This document shows positions 17,827 through 26,854 of a stretch of 37,453 nucleotides of DNA, in pieces. Each line of letters begins with the position of its first letter. Positions within the stretch are counted from its first letter, which is position 1. Origin of the DNA: Bacteroidales bacterium (GTDB lineage: Bacteria; Bacteroidota; Bacteroidia; Bacteroidales; UBA12170); contig JADGDY010000028.1 in the NCBI GenBank assembly GCA_016744655.1, positions 1 to 37,453 on the forward strand, written 5' to 3'. The position numbers and the translations under genes are program-made. The notes under the pieces are model-generated. The model had not been told where the DNA came from and did not search any database. It saw only the letters and a list, made by a program, of their open reading frames with translations.

Positions 17827-19146
17827 TTAATTACTCTCAATAGCTCGTACTTCTTCCTTGAATAAATCCACTGGACCATCAAGTAATACAGCTATAACAG
17901 TTACATCTTTATCTTGAACCTCCTCTGGTAGGTCAATATATAAAAGCCCAGGAACTGAACTCCAATATTGCTTTCCAACTACTTTGTGAGAAAGCTTAGT
18001 TCCGTTACCAACTACCCAAATTCTATTTACTTTATTTTTTAGTCCCTTGATCAATAAAGGCCCATTGGGTTGATTATCTACATATAAATAGAGGATGGTT
18101 TTATCTTTGGATAAAGAAGTATATCCATTAAAATGTTCTTTGGGAATTCCTTTTTGCGTTCCGTAAATGGCTTTCTCATGCTTGCTGGTCCAACGACCCA
18201 AATCTTCTAAAATCGCAACTTGTTCTTTGGGAATGCTACCATCAGCTTTAGGTCCAATATCTAATAGTAGATTTCCTCCCATACTAATGCAATCCACCAA
18301 TATCCTTATAATTTGGTTGCTGGTTTTATATTCTTTATCATTATGCTGGAATCCCCAGGAGTTGTTCATGGTCATGCACAATTCCCAATACTCGTCGTGA
18401 GGAGGGTAAACAGGAACTCCTTGCTCTGGAGTGGCATAATCGCCATATCCTTGTAATCGAGAGTTGATAATAGTAGTTGGAGTGGCTTTGAGTAAAGAAG
18501 TCCTCACCTCTTTGGCTTTCCACATTTCGGCACTTTGTTCCCAATCGCCATCGAACCACCATAAATCGGGGTGATATTTATTGAGCTCGTCCAACTGCGC
18601 AAAATTGAAATCCACGAATTTATTCCATCTTTTAGCATCCTCCTCATATCGCTTTTTCTCGCGGGTAGCATTTGGATAATTGGGATGAGACCAATCGAGT
18701 AAAGAATAATAAAACCCTAATTTTAAATCTTGTTCTCTAATGGCCGACACAAAAGGTTTGAGCAAATCCTTTTTCGCTTTACTCTTATCTACCACATTCA
18801 AATCGCCAGCTTTACTATCCCACAAAGCTACTCCATCGTGATGTTTGGTAGTGAGAACGGCATATTTTGCTCCACTTTTCTTAATCAACTCGGCCCACTC
18901 CTTTGGCTCGTATTTCTTGGCAGTAAAACCATTGAGTTGATTCATATAATCTTCATGAGAGATATATCCATTAAAAAAGGACCATGATTCATCAATACCC
19001 TCCACAGAATAAATTCCCCAATGAATAAAGATGCCGAGTTTGGCATCCTTAAACCAAGCTAGCCTTTCCTCTTTTGGGATTTCTTGGGATTGGAGGCTTG
19101 AGAAGCTAAATGCGATTAGTAGTATTAGAATAATGTTATTTTTCAT
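17827..19146 (-). CDS. Alpha-L-fucosidase, GH29
   Basis: A 439-residue exported retaining fucosidase that releases L-fucose from glycan ends. After a signal peptide (1-21, ending LQSQ) comes the GH29 (beta/alpha)8 barrel: FIHWG (40-44), TTKHHDG (99-105, substrate-binding His pair), YYSLLDWSHP, and DLWWFDGDW with the expected nucleophile D199. The later ELCMTMNNSWGFQHND and GGNLLLDIGPKADG blocks are also diagnostic. A short beta-sandwich domain closes the protein. The usual length for bacterial GH29 (430-490) is met. It belongs with the glycan cluster upstream but is separated from it by a MITE-like insertion whose edge lies nine bases before the TSD-flanked start region. A promoter candidate at 19178 lies inside that element. 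Confidence 0.95.
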   Translation of the reverse strand: MKNNIILILLIAFSFSSLQSQEIPKEERLAWFKDAKLGIFIHWGIYSVEGIDESWSFFNGYISHEDYMNQLNGFTAKKYEPKEWAELIKKSGAKYAVLTTKHHDGVALWDSKAGDLNVVDKSKAKKDLLKPFVSAIREQDLKLGFYYSLLDWSHPNYPNATREKKRYEEDAKRWNKFVDFNFAQLDELNKYHPDLWWFDGDWEQSAEMWKAKEVRTSLLKATPTTIINSRLQGYGDYATPEQGVPVYPPHDEYWELCMTMNNSWGFQHNDKEYKTSNQIIRILVDCISMGGNLLLDIGPKADGSIPKEQVAILEDLGRWTSKHEKAIYGTQKGIPKEHFNGYTSLSKDKTILYLYVDNQPNGPLLIKGLKNKVNRIWVVGNGTKLSHKVVGKQYWSSVPGLLYIDLPEEVQDKDVTVIAVLLDGPVDLFKEEVRAIESN

Positions 19147-19177
19147 GAATGTTTGTTATTTAGTAACTAATCAGCGT

Positions 19178-19185
19178 CAAAAGTA
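19178..19185 (-). promoter_or_regulatory. Candidate -7 element inside the MITE-like element
   Basis: TACTTTTG on the minus strand, with TTTG 23 bases upstream (19209-19212), 31 bases before the fucosidase ATG at 19146. If used, the inserted element supplies the promoter of this gene. Confidence 0.35.
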
Positions 19186-19196
19186 TAAAGCTATTA

Positions 19197-19233
19197 CACA
19201 AAGTTGCTCAAAGAAGCTCAAAGTGACACAAAG
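19197..19233. repeat. Decameric CAAAG-containing periodic repeat
   Basis: Four units ending in C(A/T)CAAAG recur every 10 bases (ends at 19203, 19213, 19223, 19233) inside the MITE-like element. Confidence 0.5.
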
Positions 19234-19380
19234 AGTAAATAAAAATTATTGCTAACCTTTATTGTCATTATCTTTCTGCACACTGATTAGTTACGTTATT
19301 TAAAACCCTTTAATTTATTATTTTTTTTATCAAAGCCAAGGACGCTATCCCATATAGGGCTATCATCCTATATAGTAACT

Positions 19381-21048
19381 CTACTTCTCTTTCTCTCCAA
19401 CTAAAACACCAGAAACACACCAAGAACTAAAACTTGAGCCTTCTTTTTCTCCTTGGTCTATCACCACTTCTACTTTATGCTTTCCAGGTTTAAGCTCCGA
19501 AAGATTGATAAAATAAGGTGGTGTTAAGGTTGCAGGACACCAGTTGGACCTGCTCAAATCGGAGGAAGACAAACCATTCTCAAAATTACCGGAAGCAGGG
19601 TTCGACATGCGATAAGTTCCGCAATCAGTACGCCAAGGTATATGACTAAAAACTAGTTCTCCATCGATAAATATCTGATTGAGCTTGGTATTAAATTCAT
19701 CACCACCACCCCAGCCACCATGGCCTGTTGTAGTAAATAGCATTTCTAAATTTTCTATGTTCTCTGGTAAATCGAAGTTCATTTCCAAAGTATCGTTTCC
19801 AAATAGTTTCCCATAATTCTGCCCAGACATTTCCATGATATTTACTGTAGAAAACAAAGGTTGAATATACTTTTCAGCCACTTCACCATCGCCCCAAGGT
19901 GGATAAAACTGTAAGTCTAAACTAACTTTATGACCTCCTCCATCGTAATTCCCAATAAAAATGCCTATCCATACTTCATCGTCATCATTTGGAAAAACAG
20001 AAGTGATTTCTTGCTTATAAACCACTGAATCTTGCCAGAGGTAATTCTCAATTTCACGGATATTATTAAAATGGGATACTCCAAAAGAAGTAAAAAATCG
20101 CATGAGCTCAACCGGTGTATCATATTTTTCATCACTAACAATTCCTTGGTATTTCTGATTCATATTATCAGTAAAAACTGGCAATACTTCTAAACTATCT
20201 TCTAAAGCATTAAGCATAGAAATTTCCTTATCCTCAGTGAGGAGAAACAAAGAACCAGTTCTGTCGTAAGCATCTCCATTAGACCAATTGGTAAGTGTGG
20301 CAAAAACACTAGCTCCTTGTTTTGCAATTTCTGGGACCTTAATCTTCTTTAGAATTACAGTTCCATTTGATAAACGATAAACCACATCGGATTGTCCTAG
20401 AGGAGGATTTTTTATATCACTTTCGAAGTTGATTTGTTGATGGTCGAAAACTGGGAAATTGGTATAGCGAGCAGTAATTTGGAGTTCACGAGCTTTGGCT
20501 TCGGAGATTTCTTTGGCCTCTGTAAAATTATAGCTCAGGTCTAAAGACTCGTCCAGCTTTATCACCTCAGTTGCTCTTATTTCTCTAGTCCCATTTATAA
20601 CAATCTTAAGTGCCAATGCATTCTTGGGCAAATAGCTTTTATAGGGACTTCCCTTTACCTTAGCATCCTCAGTAAACCATACTTCTATGGTATTGGAGAA
20701 AGCTTTAAAAACAGCCTTCTGACATTTATATCCCAGTAATTTTTCGGCTTTCTCAATTTTCTCGGGAGCAGTGATATCGGAAAAAGGCACTACTGTTTTA
20801 TATAAGATATCATCATAATTCATGATGTCCACATTCACCTTCCTATTGAAATCGATATAGGCTTTGTTCTTTGATTCTTCTGAAGATAAATAAGCCACTC
20901 CATTCATGTATTTAAAAGAATAGGAATAGGCAGAATCGATCTTATTATTATTCAGCCTTTGATACTTTACTTCATAATTTTGAGCAAAAGAAGGCCATGC
21001 AAAAATCATAAAAAGGCCGATGAGAATTATTGATTTGGTATTCTTCAT
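19381..21048 (-). CDS. PNGase F-type peptide-N-glycosidase with N-terminal GLPGLI-like domain
   Basis: A 555-residue exported amidase predicted to cleave the GlcNAc-Asn bond and release whole N-glycans. The signal peptide ends PSFAQ (1-23). Residues 24-165 form an extra domain resembling the GLPGLI family: LLGYKCQKAVF (104-114), IEVWFTED (121-128), then GSPYKSYLPKNAL in place of the GLPG motif. This may correspond to the N-terminal bowl-like domain described for PNGF-II. The PNGase F part (about 245-550) has NGDAYDRTGSLF with D259/D262 (counterpart of catalytic D60 region) and TGHGGWGGGDEF with E451 (counterpart of E206). The family's second lobe follows with several Cys near the end. It lies 19 bases after the GH163-like gene, third in the operon. 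Confidence 0.88.
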   Translation of the reverse strand: MKNTKSIILIGLFMIFAWPSFAQNYEVKYQRLNNNKIDSAYSYSFKYMNGVAYLSSEESKNKAYIDFNRKVNVDIMNYDDILYKTVVPFSDITAPEKIEKAEKLLGYKCQKAVFKAFSNTIEVWFTEDAKVKGSPYKSYLPKNALALKIVINGTREIRATEVIKLDESLDLSYNFTEAKEISEAKARELQITARYTNFPVFDHQQINFESDIKNPPLGQSDVVYRLSNGTVILKKIKVPEIAKQGASVFATLTNWSNGDAYDRTGSLFLLTEDKEISMLNALEDSLEVLPVFTDNMNQKYQGIVSDEKYDTPVELMRFFTSFGVSHFNNIREIENYLWQDSVVYKQEITSVFPNDDDEVWIGIFIGNYDGGGHKVSLDLQFYPPWGDGEVAEKYIQPLFSTVNIMEMSGQNYGKLFGNDTLEMNFDLPENIENLEMLFTTTGHGGWGGGDEFNTKLNQIFIDGELVFSHIPWRTDCGTYRMSNPASGNFENGLSSSDLSRSNWCPATLTPPYFINLSELKPGKHKVEVVIDQGEKEGSSFSSWCVSGVLVGEKEK

Positions 21049-21067
21049 TATATATTTCTTCTAATCT

Positions 21068-23290
21068 TTAATTAACTATTATTTCATCTACAAATATCCA
21101 CGAAGGTTTGCCATAACCCCTATGCCATTCAGGACATGTTTTTAGAGATTCCGCAGTGATTCGTATATATCTGGTTGATACTTCCTCAAAATCGAAAACA
21201 AATGGAATGCTTTTCACCAGATAATTCTGATCACTAACATCTCCATTTTTTGATATTATTTTTTGATATTTATTACCATCTTCAGAGATTTCAATATTCA
21301 CTTCTAAAGGTAAGAACACCCAAGAATTAACTGCTTTTAGAAAATTCATTTGAACTTCTGAAATCTGTTTTTCCTTCAACATATCAATCTCTACAATCAT
21401 ATCTTCTCCCTGAAACCCCAACCAATTCACATGATAATCTAAGGCCCCAAAAAGTCTGTCGTTTAATGCTTTCTCTCCACCAACAGGATAGATGTCAGAA
21501 TATTGAGTTTTAATCCTCACAACAGCATCCTCTATTTTGTTTGGCTTCATTTGCAGAGACAGCTTATTCAAAACATAGGTTTTGTAATCTTTAATCTTAA
21601 AGTTTCTCTCGTTGATTCGAATACTTGGATCTGTATCGCTATATTCTTCGAGCTTATGAAGTAATTCTGTTATTTTTGGATGTATTTCTTTGCCATTTTC
21701 ACCATCAATTACACATGGCATTTGCTCAAATTGATGATTGATGGCAATATCTATATAAGAAAAGTCGACAGGCATTCGAACTCTTTTCACTCGTCGCAAT
21801 AATATGCTATCATTTGCCACTGCCTTCTCAGCCTTATCCATTAATGATTGATAATACAGCATCATATCGGGCTGCAAATAAGAGGTGGCATAATCGGAAG
21901 GAAAACCATAAATATTCAAAAACTCGGTATCTGCATGAGCTTTAATTTCCTTATTTATCTTATCGTAATAGGCTTGAATAAAAGGAGAGGCTCCACCATA
22001 ATAGACTTCAATAAATGAACTAGCCAATGAATCCACATTCAATTCTGTGTCCCAAAGTAATTTTGCTATTAAAAACTGTTTGAGTTCGGATAAATCAGAC
22101 CAAGCCCCACTACTTCCTTGCTGAAACATCATAGCCACTTCATTATCTTTAAAAAACTGGATGTTCTTTTGTAAAACAGGAAAGTTCGGGAATGGAGTGA
22201 GGTAATTTTTAAACTGAACCACATAATCCCACATAAAAATATTAGAACTTAAAGCGCTCCAATCTTCCATATCTTTTACAAAACTTTGGCTTCTTGGGTC
22301 TTCTGCCAAAGCCATACTTCTATTGCACTCAATTGAACAAAACATGATATTCACATTTGGCAATGGCTTTATAATCTTAGGAGCCTCACGAGTAAACTGA
22401 TAAGCCAAGGTTGAAATTTGTTTGTCAGGGTAAGCAGTGGCAATGGTATTGGCCATTTCAATATATGCTCCCGAATAGGAGTCATATTTATCATATAAGG
22501 CCTGACATTTATCACATTCACAATAATTATAAGCATCATTTTGCGATACCGACCAGATTGTTTTCTCAGGCTTTTTGTCCATTTCTTTCCCTAAGTTCTG
22601 AATCAATAAATCAATCAGATCTGGATTACTCAAGCATAACTGGGAATCCTTTAACCTTCGCCCATTTACCAATGAGAAATATTCGGGATGCTCATCGTAA
22701 TAAGTATCAGCCGACACCAAGCGATGGAAAGTATGAACAAACATTCCCCAATCGTCTAATTCATCAAGTTTATACCATTCCCGATATGACAAATCCTTTT
22801 GGCCTTTAAATAAGATTCTTCTAAAGGCAAAATCAGGCTCATAAACTTTAAAGAACTCGCTAAACTGAGGATGCTTTATTTTCGGAATCATCTCTTCGGT
22901 GGCTGTTAATTTAATGCATTCCAATTGCTCTTCAAGAAAAGTGTTGACAGCATAAAGAGTAGATTGAGATTGATTCCCGAATAAAAATATTTCTTCAGGT
23001 TCAATTGAAATCACAAACGCATCCATATCAGTAGGATTGAGTTTCTCTTTTAGTCTATTCGGCGCCAAGGACTTACCTAAATAGATTGCTTTTCTACCTT
23101 CTGAGTTTTCTGTGAGAACTTCAATTTTTCTATCTGTAATGCTCTCCCAATACCTAGCCAACTGACTTGCTGACTTTAGCATTAAACTATCGGCTTGCTT
23201 CTCAATAATTATTTCAAATTCCTTCTCTGTTTTAGGTTGACATGAACTCAAAACTATAAGAGCTGATAATACTAAAAGTATATTTTTCAT
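21068..23290 (-). CDS. DUF4838 / GH163-like glycosidase lipoprotein
   Basis: A 740-residue lipoprotein with a lipobox ending SSC17 and a QPKTEKE context. Residues ~25-125 form an alpha-glucuronidase/hexosaminidase-type accessory domain (GNQSQSTLYAVNTFLEEQLE). The central part is the DUF4838 barrel, with SVSQNDAYNYCECDKCQAL (247-265), a family hallmark, and MFCSIECNRSMA and MFQQGSSGAW later. The C-terminal ~130 residues are an F5/8 type C (discoidin, CBM32-like) sandwich beginning near GALDYHVNWLG and ending with TRYIRITAES. DUF4838 proteins include GH163, shown in Bacteroides thetaiotaomicron to be an endo-beta-N-acetylglucosaminidase on complex N-glycans. Direct assignment of that activity here is inference; catalytic residues were not checked. 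It starts 10 bases after the upstream fucosidase stop. Confidence 0.82.
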   Translation of the reverse strand: MKNILLVLSALIVLSSCQPKTEKEFEIIIEKQADSLMLKSASQLARYWESITDRKIEVLTENSEGRKAIYLGKSLAPNRLKEKLNPTDMDAFVISIEPEEIFLFGNQSQSTLYAVNTFLEEQLECIKLTATEEMIPKIKHPQFSEFFKVYEPDFAFRRILFKGQKDLSYREWYKLDELDDWGMFVHTFHRLVSADTYYDEHPEYFSLVNGRRLKDSQLCLSNPDLIDLLIQNLGKEMDKKPEKTIWSVSQNDAYNYCECDKCQALYDKYDSYSGAYIEMANTIATAYPDKQISTLAYQFTREAPKIIKPLPNVNIMFCSIECNRSMALAEDPRSQSFVKDMEDWSALSSNIFMWDYVVQFKNYLTPFPNFPVLQKNIQFFKDNEVAMMFQQGSSGAWSDLSELKQFLIAKLLWDTELNVDSLASSFIEVYYGGASPFIQAYYDKINKEIKAHADTEFLNIYGFPSDYATSYLQPDMMLYYQSLMDKAEKAVANDSILLRRVKRVRMPVDFSYIDIAINHQFEQMPCVIDGENGKEIHPKITELLHKLEEYSDTDPSIRINERNFKIKDYKTYVLNKLSLQMKPNKIEDAVVRIKTQYSDIYPVGGEKALNDRLFGALDYHVNWLGFQGEDMIVEIDMLKEKQISEVQMNFLKAVNSWVFLPLEVNIEISEDGNKYQKIISKNGDVSDQNYLVKSIPFVFDFEEVSTRYIRITAESLKTCPEWHRGYGKPSWIFVDEIIVN

Positions 23291-23300
23291 GATTATTGGC

Positions 23301-24773
23301 TTAAACTACTTTAAATACCCAAACATACTTACTCGGGGCCTGCTTTTGCAATGATTTAGGGATTTCTATATCAAAACCCTCCTCCGTTTTTTTCCATTTT
23401 AGTTTTTTAGAAGAACCCAATAATTTGATGGATTTAGTCTTTGATTTCTGAGGAACTGGAATATGAATTTTTGCAGGCAAGTTATTCTCGCCTTCTTCAG
23501 CCATATAGAAATAATACACTTGCCCGTCTTTACCTTCAGTCAAACAAATATTATCGGCTTTGTATGGGAAAATGGTTTTGCTTCCGTAAATAGCTTCTCC
23601 ATTTATGGCCATCCAATCGCCATATTCTTTTAATAAATCGTAGGCGCCTTGTTGCCATTCTCCTTCGGGTGTTGGAGCTACATTCAACAACAGATTACCA
23701 CCTTTGGCTACAATATCTACCAATAACTGCACGCCTTCTCTACCACTCATATACTTGGCATTTTTAGTATGTGCCCAGCCTCCTCCGCTGATGATACATG
23801 ATTCCCAAGGATAGTCTAAGGTAGATTCTGGAACTCTATTTTCAGGAGTTAAATAATTTTGATTGATGCCATGAACCGCTCTGTCTACCACCAATAAATC
23901 GGGGCGAACTTCTCTGGCCTTTGCCACCAACTCGTCCATCTTAATATCTTGATTCACCATGCAATGCTTGATATATCCATTTTCTGTAGCTGCCAATTGC
24001 TTGTCATACCAAGAGGTGATGGTTTCTTTATTGTCTTTTGCTACCCATCCTCCATCGAGCCAAAGAATATCAACTTTACCATAATCTGAAATCAATTCCA
24101 TAATCTGATTGTGAGTGAAATCCATATATTTCTGCCATTTTTCGGGATTGGCTTCTGGTTCATAATTCACATTTCTATCTCTTGGAGGATAATAAGGATC
24201 CCAATATTGAGGATGGTGCCAATCGGGCTTCGAGAAATAAGCTCCAGCCCACATTCCTTTAGCTCTAAAGGCATCAAATATCTCTAAAGCAACATTTGAC
24301 CTTGGGTTGGACGAGAAAGGACATTCCTCATCAGTGATTTTATAATCGGTATATTTTGAATCGAACATACAAAAGCCATCGTGATGCTTAGTGGTGAAAA
24401 TCATATATTTCATTCCTGCATAGTTGGCAGCTTCAGCCCACTTTTCCGGAGCAAATTTCACTGGATTAAATGTAGTTTTTAAAGCCTCATACTCTTTTAC
24501 GTAAGCATTATAATTGTCAGGATTTTCTCCCATTTTTCTTTCGCACCAACCATATTCTTCTGGAGATAAAGACCAAGATTCCACTATTCCCCATTGGCTA
24601 TAAGCACCCCAATGCATGAGTAAGCCGAACTTCAGGTCTTGCCATTGAGCAAGCTTTGCTAGAACTTCCGGATTGGTTTCTGGTACATATCTTTCTTCTT
24701 CGTAAATGGCTTGAGAGTATACCTGCATTAGAAATAAAAAGCAAATTACTGAAAAGAGTGTTGATTTTCTCAT
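23301..24773 (-). CDS. Alpha-L-fucosidase, GH29 (first gene of the cluster)
   Basis: A 490-residue exported GH29 enzyme. A signal peptide ending VYSQ (1-21) precedes the barrel: LLMHWGAYS (51-59), TTKHHDGF (127-134), PDWHHPQYWDP, and VDILWLDGGW with nucleophile D240. NLLLNVAPTPEGEW and a C-terminal beta domain complete it. It differs from the other GH29 in the region after the KHHDG motif (PFSSNPRSNVALEI) and in having an RDRNVNYEPEANPE insert, so the two enzymes probably have different linkage preferences. It leads a tight three-gene operon (gaps of 10 and 19 bases). A TAGATTTG element lies 16 bases before the ATG, leaving a very short leader. Confidence 0.95.
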   Translation of the reverse strand: MRKSTLFSVICFLFLMQVYSQAIYEEERYVPETNPEVLAKLAQWQDLKFGLLMHWGAYSQWGIVESWSLSPEEYGWCERKMGENPDNYNAYVKEYEALKTTFNPVKFAPEKWAEAANYAGMKYMIFTTKHHDGFCMFDSKYTDYKITDEECPFSSNPRSNVALEIFDAFRAKGMWAGAYFSKPDWHHPQYWDPYYPPRDRNVNYEPEANPEKWQKYMDFTHNQIMELISDYGKVDILWLDGGWVAKDNKETITSWYDKQLAATENGYIKHCMVNQDIKMDELVAKAREVRPDLLVVDRAVHGINQNYLTPENRVPESTLDYPWESCIISGGGWAHTKNAKYMSGREGVQLLVDIVAKGGNLLLNVAPTPEGEWQQGAYDLLKEYGDWMAINGEAIYGSKTIFPYKADNICLTEGKDGQVYYFYMAEEGENNLPAKIHIPVPQKSKTKSIKLLGSSKKLKWKKTEEGFDIEIPKSLQKQAPSKYVWVFKVV

Positions 24774-24789
24774 GATTGTTTGTTTTGCA

Positions 24790-24797
24790 CAAATCTA
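24790..24797 (-). promoter_or_regulatory. Candidate -7 element of the glycan operon
   Basis: TAGATTTG followed by TGC on the minus strand, 16 bases before the ATG at 24773. It is the only promoter candidate ahead of the three-gene operon. Confidence 0.45.
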
Positions 24798-24892
24798 ATG
24801 AGAATATTGGGGATATGGAATTGGTGGTTTTCGGAATTTAAAGATATAGCTTCTACAAGATAATCAATTTACAAATCGTGCTTTTAAAGCCT

Positions 24893-26833
24893 TTAATTAT
24901 CGCTAAGTCCACTTTTGAGCATCACCAAAACGCTACTCCCTTGGCCTTTTATACTTTCAATATTAAATTTACCTCCCAATAATTCAATAAACTCTTTACA
25001 AATGATAAGTCCTAAGCCCGTCCCTTTCTCTCTCTCCGTACCATAATTTATTTTTATTTCATTGCCTTCTAATATCTCACTTATTTGAGTTTCATCCATT
25101 CCAATACCCTTATCAGCAATACTAATTTTCAGATAGCTCATATCGTTTTCAATCAACGCTTTACTACTGATTCTAATTTCACCACCTGCATAAGAAAATT
25201 TAATGGCATTTACGACCAGATTCCTGATAATGGTATTCAATAATTTTGAATTGACCATTGCATAACTATTTTCCTTAATCTCATTAACTAGCTTAATGTT
25301 CTTTGCTATTGCTAGATAATTCAATTGAGTAATAATAGCATCTATTTGAGGTTTAATATCCTCTGAACTTAGAGTAATATGCTGTGAGTTTTTACGGGTA
25401 AGCTGCCAATTCAATATGTTTTCAAGTAATTCATAGGTGTTTTTACTGGATTCATTGATGCCTTTTAGATGGCTTAATATTTCTTCTCTTTCAAAGGAAT
25501 TAAAATCTTCAACTAAAAAATTGGTCATTTGCATAAAATGACCCAATGGATTTCTAAGATCATGGGCCAAAACTGAAATCAGATTGTCCTTCAGTTGATT
25601 CGATTGCATAATCGATTCCTCATTCTCCTTATTTATGGTAATATCAATGGCATTAAAAATGACTGAATTTCCATTCTTATAGGATACTCTTCCCTGAAAC
25701 CACCGTTTCTTAGCTTCAATGATTAATGGATACTCAAAAACCACTAACTCTTTATTTTTAAGACACTTTGAAAAAGCATTCATATAAAGAACAGCTGTAT
25801 CTGCATCAACAATCTCTTTAAGATTAAAGCCTATTAATTCATGAGCAGGTTTTGCCAATAGACCTGGCTGAGCGGCAGCAATATTCAAGTATTTACCATT
25901 TTTATCGAATTCAATAATGAGACTATCTAAAGAATTAAAAATCGCTTTTAATTGTCGCTCATTCAATTGTATTTTCAGAATAGCATGAACCAGAAGTCCC
26001 AAAAGAAGGCTGATAACAAAAGAGCTGAAAATAAGTGATAAATACAAAAAGCGATCTTGGTCATAAAAGGCTTCCCAGCCATCGATAGGCTTTGATGCCA
26101 TTATCCAAGTTCCATAGGGGAGATTAATGGTAACTGTTTCTGGATTGCTATTAAAAACCTCCTCCTTACCATAAAATACTTTTCCTTTAATCCCAGTACC
26201 ATTATAACCTCTTAGAGCAAATTCAAAATCATTCTCAACCGTTTCGAATTCGGATTCATTAAATAAGGCCTCCATTTTTATGACAATATCGGCCACTCCC
26301 CAAAATACACCTGTTTCAGTTATTGTTTTATCAAAAACAGGAGTGTAACTGATAAAAGCAATACCTCCTTCAACTAAATCCACAGGGCCAGCAACAAATG
26401 TTTTGCGAGTTTCAATGGTTTTATTCACTATTTCGACCCGCTCTGGATGATTGAGCAAATCGAGACCAATAGCAGCTTCATGGCCTTCTAGAGGATAAAT
26501 GGCTCCAATAATACAATCTTTAGACAAAGCCAAAGATCCAATAATACTATCATCTTTTAGAAAATCCTCGGCAAGGATATTGAATTCCTGTGTAGTAATA
26601 TTGGGATTTAATGAAACAAAGGAAGCCAAGCCTTTGGTATAATAAATACGTGAATATAAAGCTTTTTCGAGCTTTGACTTTTTAGCAATTAAAACATCAA
26701 GTGCAGCCGTTCTAACATCTTTTTCCCATTGGCCACGTTGGAAGCTGGTATATCTATAAGCTATAAAAAACAAAAATAGAAAGCTTAATATGGTTACGAT
26801 TATAGCTCGAACATTATTATTTTTAAAAATCAT
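24893..26833 (-). CDS. CHASE-PAS sensor histidine kinase
   Basis: A 646-residue membrane kinase, started at the ATG at 26833; an in-frame GTG seven codons upstream is an alternative. TM1 (AIIVTILSFLFLFFIAY) is followed by a periplasmic CHASE domain (about 45-230) with LYSRIYYTKGLASFVSLNPN, then IYPLEGHEAAIGLDLLNHPE and VFWGVADIVI. TM2 (LSLIFSSFVISLLLGLLV) leads to a cytoplasmic PAS domain (about 295-400). The kinase core has H-box SVLAHDLRNPLGH, N-box IIRNLVVNAIKFS, G1 ADKGIGM and G2 GTGLGLIICK. No receiver domain is fused. CHASE domains bind small molecules. The gene is on the same strand as the glycan operon and ends 119 bases before it, so it could govern it, but no cognate regulator is adjacent. 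Confidence 0.92.
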   Translation of the reverse strand: MIFKNNNVRAIIVTILSFLFLFFIAYRYTSFQRGQWEKDVRTAALDVLIAKKSKLEKALYSRIYYTKGLASFVSLNPNITTQEFNILAEDFLKDDSIIGSLALSKDCIIGAIYPLEGHEAAIGLDLLNHPERVEIVNKTIETRKTFVAGPVDLVEGGIAFISYTPVFDKTITETGVFWGVADIVIKMEALFNESEFETVENDFEFALRGYNGTGIKGKVFYGKEEVFNSNPETVTINLPYGTWIMASKPIDGWEAFYDQDRFLYLSLIFSSFVISLLLGLLVHAILKIQLNERQLKAIFNSLDSLIIEFDKNGKYLNIAAAQPGLLAKPAHELIGFNLKEIVDADTAVLYMNAFSKCLKNKELVVFEYPLIIEAKKRWFQGRVSYKNGNSVIFNAIDITINKENEESIMQSNQLKDNLISVLAHDLRNPLGHFMQMTNFLVEDFNSFEREEILSHLKGINESSKNTYELLENILNWQLTRKNSQHITLSSEDIKPQIDAIITQLNYLAIAKNIKLVNEIKENSYAMVNSKLLNTIIRNLVVNAIKFSYAGGEIRISSKALIENDMSYLKISIADKGIGMDETQISEILEGNEIKINYGTEREKGTGLGLIICKEFIELLGGKFNIESIKGQGSSVLVMLKSGLSDN

Positions 26834-26854
26834 AAATTCTGTTTGTTGTTTCAC

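Larger units (their letters stand above)
19163..19294. mobile_element. MITE-like element, 132 bp
   Basis: The ends are perfect 12-bp inverted repeats: GTAACTAATCAG (19163-19174) and CTGATTAGTTAC (19283-19294). Allowing mismatches, the similarity continues ~17 bases further inward. The element is flanked on both sides by the same 8 bases, GTTATTTA (19155-19162 and 19295-19302), a perfect target-site duplication. It has no coding capacity. Its interior contains a 10-base periodic stretch with CAAAG (19197-19233) and a possible outward promoter (TACTTTTG, 19178-19185) facing the fucosidase. This is the signature of a non-autonomous transposable element mobilised by an IS elsewhere in the genome. 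Confidence 0.8.

Noticed and set aside
19352..19373. ATATAGG/CCTATAT hairpin as terminator of the PNGase F operon
   Set aside because: The stem is AT-rich and only 7 bp, and no T-tract follows it on the minus strand, so termination is doubtful.
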